DNA from: Nocardioidaceae bacterium SCSIO 66511
GTDB lineage: Bacteria; Actinomycetota; Actinomycetes; Propionibacteriales; Nocardioidaceae
Reading direction: 5' to 3'
NCBI GenBank assembly: GCA_023100825.1
Contig: CP095846.1
Coordinates: 248,001-312,000, forward strand
DNA: 64,000 bases
The first letter of the stretch is position 1. Each line of letters begins with the position of its first letter. This document shows, piece by piece, positions 60,155 through 64,000 of this stretch. The position numbers and the translations under genes are program-made. The notes beneath the pieces were generated by a model that saw only the letters and a program-made list of their open reading frames with translations, was not told where the DNA came from and ran no database searches.

Positions 60155-61510
60155 CTAGGGATGGCCCACCAGGCGTGGACCACCTGCGAGGTCGGCGAGC
60201 ACAGCCGTCGTCGGGCGCCGACCCGACACCAAGGCCCCTTGAATAGAGCTCGTGTCCCGGTGATCGCCACACACGTACACACCGCCGTGACGTACCGGCT
60301 TACGGAAACTGTGCGGTGCCTTCATCGCCGGCAGCGCATGTGCGATGTCGTAGGTCGCGAGAGGCTCCCACGCCGACGTACTCGTCCGATACAACGTGGC
60401 CAAACGTTCGCGCACGGCCCGCAGATCCTGGATGCCGGCATTGGGATCAGGCACGAGAGACGTCGCGATCAGAGCTCGATCGTCGGGTGAGTAGGAGGCC
60501 GCCGCGGCCGACATCACCACGGTGTTGCTGACCCGAGGCGGGTCAGAGTCGACGACCAAGATCGGATCATCCACCGGGGCGCGCGGCGCGACGTGATAGA
60601 CGGTCATGACGCCGCGCCAGAGGGGACGGGCGAGGCCGCCGACCAGGCTCCGCGCGTCATCGACGTAGGTGGCGACCACGACCGCCGAAGCCTCGATCGA
60701 TCCGGCGTCGGTGTCGACGCCGTTTGCCCGAACCCGGCGCGCAGGTGTGAGCAGGTGAATGGCGTCGTCGCGAAGCTGGACGGCGAGCTGTCGAGGAATC
60801 TGCTGCATTCCGAGCGCCGGCACGACCGCGTCCCCGCGTACGAACATCCGCATCATCAGGTCGACGAAGCGAATCGATGTCTCCATCTCGGCTTCGAGAA
60901 CCATACCTTCGAAGAACGACCGCAGGACGCGATCGACCACCGCGTCGGACAGCCCGCGGCGTCGCCACCCGGTGCGGGCCGTGACGTCTCGCTGACCCCG
61001 CAGCGCGCGGGCCGGGAGTCCCGAGGCGAGGCCGGCATAGGTGGCGAGTGCCCGCTTGTCCTTCACTCCGCCCAACGGTGCACCGACGGCCTGCAGCGCC
61101 TGGCGCATGTCGCGGCGCGGATCCGTGATCCGCACGCTGTGACCGTCGATCTGCAACAACGCCGCGCGGTCGAACCGTCGCAGCTCCAGGGCGTCGAGGT
61201 CCAGGACGCGTCGCGCTTCGGGGTAGGCGGAGTTCAGCAACTGGAAGCCGCGGTCGAGCCGGAACCCGTCCACGACGTCGGTCCGTACCCGCCCGCCGAC
61301 ATCGTCGGACGCCTCCAGCACGCACAAGTCCAGACCAGCGTTCGTGAGTGGGACCGCACACGCAAGGCCGCTGAGTCCACCTCCGACAACCACGACGTCG
61401 CAACGGGTCGGCACCGAGTCGCTACCTTCCACGGGGGTCAACGCCACCTCCTGGGATCTGGAGCATCCGGCATTCGTCGGTCCCGCTCTTCCTCGAATAC
61501 TCTTCAACAT
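60155..61510 (-). CDS. FAD-dependent amine oxidase/phytoene-desaturase-like protein
   Basis: A 451-residue flavoprotein. The dinucleotide motif VVVGGGLSGLACAVPLTNAG and the ATP/GTP-like second FAD loop VLEASDDVGGRVRTDVVDGF lie near the N-terminus. The C-terminal FAD contact is GVYVCGDHRDTSSIQGALVS. It resembles NAD(P)/FAD oxidoreductases of the protoporphyrinogen oxidase/phytoene desaturase type seen in light-response clusters. It is convergent with the YeeZ-like gene and divergent from qcrB. Confidence 0.87.
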   Translation of the reverse strand: MLKSIRGRAGPTNAGCSRSQEVALTPVEGSDSVPTRCDVVVVGGGLSGLACAVPLTNAGLDLCVLEASDDVGGRVRTDVVDGFRLDRGFQLLNSAYPEARRVLDLDALELRRFDRAALLQIDGHSVRITDPRRDMRQALQAVGAPLGGVKDKRALATYAGLASGLPARALRGQRDVTARTGWRRRGLSDAVVDRVLRSFFEGMVLEAEMETSIRFVDLMMRMFVRGDAVVPALGMQQIPRQLAVQLRDDAIHLLTPARRVRANGVDTDAGSIEASAVVVATYVDDARSLVGGLARPLWRGVMTVYHVAPRAPVDDPILVVDSDPPRVSNTVVMSAAAASYSPDDRALIATSLVPDPNAGIQDLRAVRERLATLYRTSTSAWEPLATYDIAHALPAMKAPHSFRKPVRHGGVYVCGDHRDTSSIQGALVSGRRPTTAVLADLAGGPRLVGHP

Positions 61511-61630
61511 GTCAAACTTATCCTATCCGATCTGACGAAGTTCGGAGAGGAGCCTGCGGATGCGTGGAGGCAACAGACCCCTCGAACGGGCCGGGCGCCG
61601 GCGGCCGCGTACCGACATCCAGGGATCACG

Positions 61631-63343
61631 ATGAGTTCGGGCGGACAGAGCTCGACTCGTATCCAGGACACCGGTGTGGGCAAGAAGCCGGCCGGGCCGG
61701 TTGGCTGGCTCGACGACCGTCTCGGTCTCGCGACGCTGGCGAAGAGCAACCTACGCAAGGTGTTCCCCGACCACTGGTCCTTCATGCTCGGCGAGATTGC
61801 CCTCTGGAGCTTCGTGGTGCTGCTGCTGTCGGGCGTGTTCCTGACCCTCTGGTACGACCCGAGCATGAACGAGGTCGTCTACGACGGCTCGTACGCTCCG
61901 TTGCGCGGCGTTGAGATGTCCGCGGCGTACGAGTCGACGCTGCACATCTCGTTCGACATCCGCGGTGGCCTGCTGATGCGCCAGATCCACCACTGGGCGG
62001 CGATGCTGTTCGTCGCTTCCATGATGGTGCACATGCTGAGGGTGTTCTTCACCGGCGCCTACCGCAAGCCTCGTGAGTTGAACTGGCTGATCGGCGTGGC
62101 CCTGTTGTCCCTCGGCCTGATCGAGGGCTTCGCCGGCTACTCGCTTCCCGACGACCTGCTGTCCGGCACCGGCCCGAGATTCGTGGACGGCCTGAGCCGG
62201 TCGATCCCGATCGTGGGCTCGTACCTGGAGTTATTCATCTTCGGCGGGGAGTTTCCCGGCGACATCCTGATCCCACGCTTGACCATGGTGCACATCCTGC
62301 TCGTTCCGGCGCTGCTGCTCGGGCTGATCGGTGCGCACATGCTGTTGCTCGTCTACCACAAGCACACCCAGTGGCCTGGGCCCGGGCGTACGGAGAAGAA
62401 CGTCGTCGGCTACCCGATGCTGCCGGTCTACGCGGCCAAGGCGGGCGGCTTCTTCTTCATCGTGTCCGGCTTCACCGCGATCATGGGTGCGTTGTTCCAG
62501 ATCAACCCCGTCTGGAACTACGGTCCCTACGACCCATCCCAGATCACTGCCGGAACTCAGCCCGACTGGTACATGGGCTGTGTCGAGGGCGCCGTACGGA
62601 TCATGCCGAACTGGGAGAGCACCATCCTCGGCTGGACGTTCAGCTGGAACCTGTTCCTCCCCGGGGTCGGCGTGCTCGGGCTCCTGTTCACCCTGCTCGG
62701 TGCGTTCCCGTTCGTGGAACAGTGGGTGACCGGTGACAAGCGGGAGCACCATCTGCTCGAGCGCCCTCGCAACGCGCCCACACGAACGGCACTCGGGGTC
62801 GCGGGCATCACCTGCTTCGGGATCCTCTGGACTGCCGGCGGAAACGACATCCTCGCCATCGTTTTCCACCTCGACATCTACGCCGTCATCTGGCTCTGTC
62901 GTGTCGGTGTGTTCGTAGGCCCCATCGTCGCCTTCGTCATCACCCGGCGCGTCTGCATCGGTCTGCAACGGCAGGACGAGGAGCGGGTGCTGCACGGCTA
63001 CGAGACCGGCATCATCGAGCGCTCTCCCGACGGCGGGTACTCCGAGCGGCACGCCCCGATCACAGACACCCACGCCTATCAGCTGACCGCACACGATCGG
63101 CCGACAGTGCATGAGCTGCCCGCGGACGTGGACGACAACGGCGTACGTGCCCCGCACTCACGGGTCGTGCGACTGCGGGCACGCCTGTCGCGGTTCTACC
63201 AGGGCTCCGATGTCCGTAAACCGAGCGCCGACGACATCGAGGTCGCCCATCAACATCACGACCGGCGGCCAGACGTCGAGGACTCCGGAGAGTCCGACGA
63301 ATTCACCGGCGTCAGCGAGACCGGCATCGCCCGCAAACCCTGA
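61631..63343 (+). CDS. Cytochrome b subunit of a bc1 complex (orphan QcrB paralogue)
   Basis: A 570-residue membrane protein from ATG 61631; the longer upstream frame is antisense to the FAD oxidase gene. It has the cytochrome b heme ligands in HHWAAMLFVASMMVHMLRVF and in the later pair around MVHILLVPALLLGLIGAHML, plus the Qo-site PDWYMG motif used by actinobacteria. The long hydrophilic C-terminal extension is an actinobacterial QcrB feature. No qcrA, qcrC or ctaE genes adjoin. It may be a stress-induced second copy of the main complex subunit, or an independent quinone-linked protein. Confidence 0.85.
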   Translation: MSSGGQSSTRIQDTGVGKKPAGPVGWLDDRLGLATLAKSNLRKVFPDHWSFMLGEIALWSFVVLLLSGVFLTLWYDPSMNEVVYDGSYAPLRGVEMSAAYESTLHISFDIRGGLLMRQIHHWAAMLFVASMMVHMLRVFFTGAYRKPRELNWLIGVALLSLGLIEGFAGYSLPDDLLSGTGPRFVDGLSRSIPIVGSYLELFIFGGEFPGDILIPRLTMVHILLVPALLLGLIGAHMLLLVYHKHTQWPGPGRTEKNVVGYPMLPVYAAKAGGFFFIVSGFTAIMGALFQINPVWNYGPYDPSQITAGTQPDWYMGCVEGAVRIMPNWESTILGWTFSWNLFLPGVGVLGLLFTLLGAFPFVEQWVTGDKREHHLLERPRNAPTRTALGVAGITCFGILWTAGGNDILAIVFHLDIYAVIWLCRVGVFVGPIVAFVITRRVCIGLQRQDEERVLHGYETGIIERSPDGGYSERHAPITDTHAYQLTAHDRPTVHELPADVDDNGVRAPHSRVVRLRARLSRFYQGSDVRKPSADDIEVAHQHHDRRPDVEDSGESDEFTGVSETGIARKP

Positions 63344-63667
63344 TCGAGCCTGCCAGGGCCTGAGGGTCCTGCGTGCAACAACCGCGCCACGACCTACGCG
63401 CAGATGGGCAAGGTCAACGACGCTATGCGAGATGGCAAGTGTCGCGATGGACCTGCCTGTCGATTGGATGGCGGAGCCTCGGTCACCTCGGTTCTGAAAC
63501 TTGCGGACAGGGGTCTGGTGCTCGCCTACCACGTCGACGACCCGATCCTCGAGCGAACTCGGCGACCCCGAGCTTGTCGGAGTTCGCGATCGTGCCGCCC
63601 AGGTGGCAGATCCCATCCCGCCAGCGACCACAGGTTAGGCCGAACGTCGACTTGAACCGTCACTCGG
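63344..63667. other. Gap between qcrB and the DUF2267 gene
   Basis: Short frames exist on both strands. A plus-strand stretch near 63380-63500 reads MGKVNDAMRDGKC and then VTSVLKLADRGLVLAY, which faintly suggests a decayed CBS-type gene, but no continuous frame supports it. No RNA gene was recognised. Confidence 0.35.
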
Positions 63668-64000
63668 TCAGCCGATGATCGGCTCGTACTCGGGTGGCAA
63701 CTGGCGGCGGAGGTCATCCATCTCTCCGTGGCTGACGAAAGAGCCGATGGTCGCGAGCACCGCATGGGCATGGGTCTCGGCCTCAGCACGGGTGCACCCA
63801 TCGCGTTGGCGTTCGGCGATTCTTCGGAAGAACTCGTCGAGGTCGTACTTCTGAGGTTCGCCGGCGTGCCTGATCAACACGTCCCTGAACTCGGCGGGGA
63901 GCTGGTCCGCGAGGTTGGTCGGCTCGTTGCCGGCAAGGCGCTCGCCAAGGGTGTCGAGGGTCGCGAAGGTAGCGGCAGCGGCCGCGTCCTCATCGGGAAG
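63668..64000 (-). CDS. DUF2267 protein, C-terminal part (runs off window)
   Basis: The leftward frame runs in from the right edge (about 110 residues seen). AATFATLDTLGERLAGNEPT and LADQLPAEFRDVLIRHAGEP, then EFFRRIAERQRDGCTRAEAE, HAVLATIGSFVSHGEMDDLR and QLPPEYEPIIG are the two repeated units of DUF2267. The family has unknown function and is often stress-linked. Confidence 0.85.
   Translation of the reverse strand, partial: LPDEDAAAAATFATLDTLGERLAGNEPTNLADQLPAEFRDVLIRHAGEPQKYDLDEFFRRIAERQRDGCTRAEAETHAHAVLATIGSFVSHGEMDDLRRQLPPEYEPIIG

Noticed and set aside
63380-63560. A CBS-domain gene
   Set aside because: Short CBS-like phrases occur but in no single open frame and with no ribosome site.

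Overview
The window is high-GC actinobacterial DNA. Lineage markers are a WhiB-like regulator, the bacterial proteasome activator Bpa, GTP-dependent PEP carboxykinase, actinobacterial-type QcrB, NarL-type two-component pairs and an FHA/Ser-Thr kinase pair. I cannot fix the genus; a Propionibacteriales-type soil actinomycete would fit. The tetramer GTAC, mostly as CGTACG or GTACGC, is conspicuously frequent in the core regions and sparse in the mobile segment.

Layout. 1-1.2 kb: a coupled operon (small protein, DUF6220-like membrane protein, multicopper oxidase cut by the window edge). 1.4-5.7 kb: an MMPL transporter gene broken by an in-frame TAG, divergent from a histidine kinase/response regulator pair. 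5.7-17.9 kb: housekeeping genes (WhiB-HTH protein, bpa, aldose epimerase, quinone oxidoreductases, mobA with DUF6457 and a FetB-like permease, a nitrilase, two tRNA-Ser genes, PPK2, an ICL/PEP-mutase enzyme). 17.9-25 kb: two more two-component pairs, the second divergent from a MacB-like ABC exporter. 25-32 kb: DUF503, a CmpX-like membrane protein, a UbiB kinase, aroQ and pckG.

32.4-35.9 kb holds the most unusual system seen here: an FHA plus winged-helix protein, a Ser/Thr kinase whose extracytoplasmic part is a lytic-transglycosylase-like domain, and a secreted SH3b-GH19 muralytic enzyme. It looks like a cell-wall sensing and remodelling module.

36.9-45.8 kb is a decayed integrative element beside tRNA-Arg(ACG). 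It has an excisionase, a tyrosine integrase broken by an in-frame TAG, an intact HEPN/MNT toxin-antitoxin-like pair with a palindromic operator, a frameshifted BTAD-type gene, an IS3-family element, and an IS256-family element inserted in a host gene that can be reconstructed across it.

45.8-63.3 kb: an MMPL transporter with a divergent MarR regulator, then a large stress cluster. It has a MerR-DICT regulator, a CFA-synthase-like methyltransferase, SDRs, a photolyase (with a one-base frameshift), a flavin-binding PPOX protein, an SRPBCC-TIGR01777 epimerase, Dps, a CPBP protease, an FAD amine oxidase and an orphan cytochrome b (qcrB). By content it resembles the light-induced LitR/CarH regulons of other bacteria, with DICT replacing the B12-binding sensor. 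The window ends inside a DUF2267 gene.
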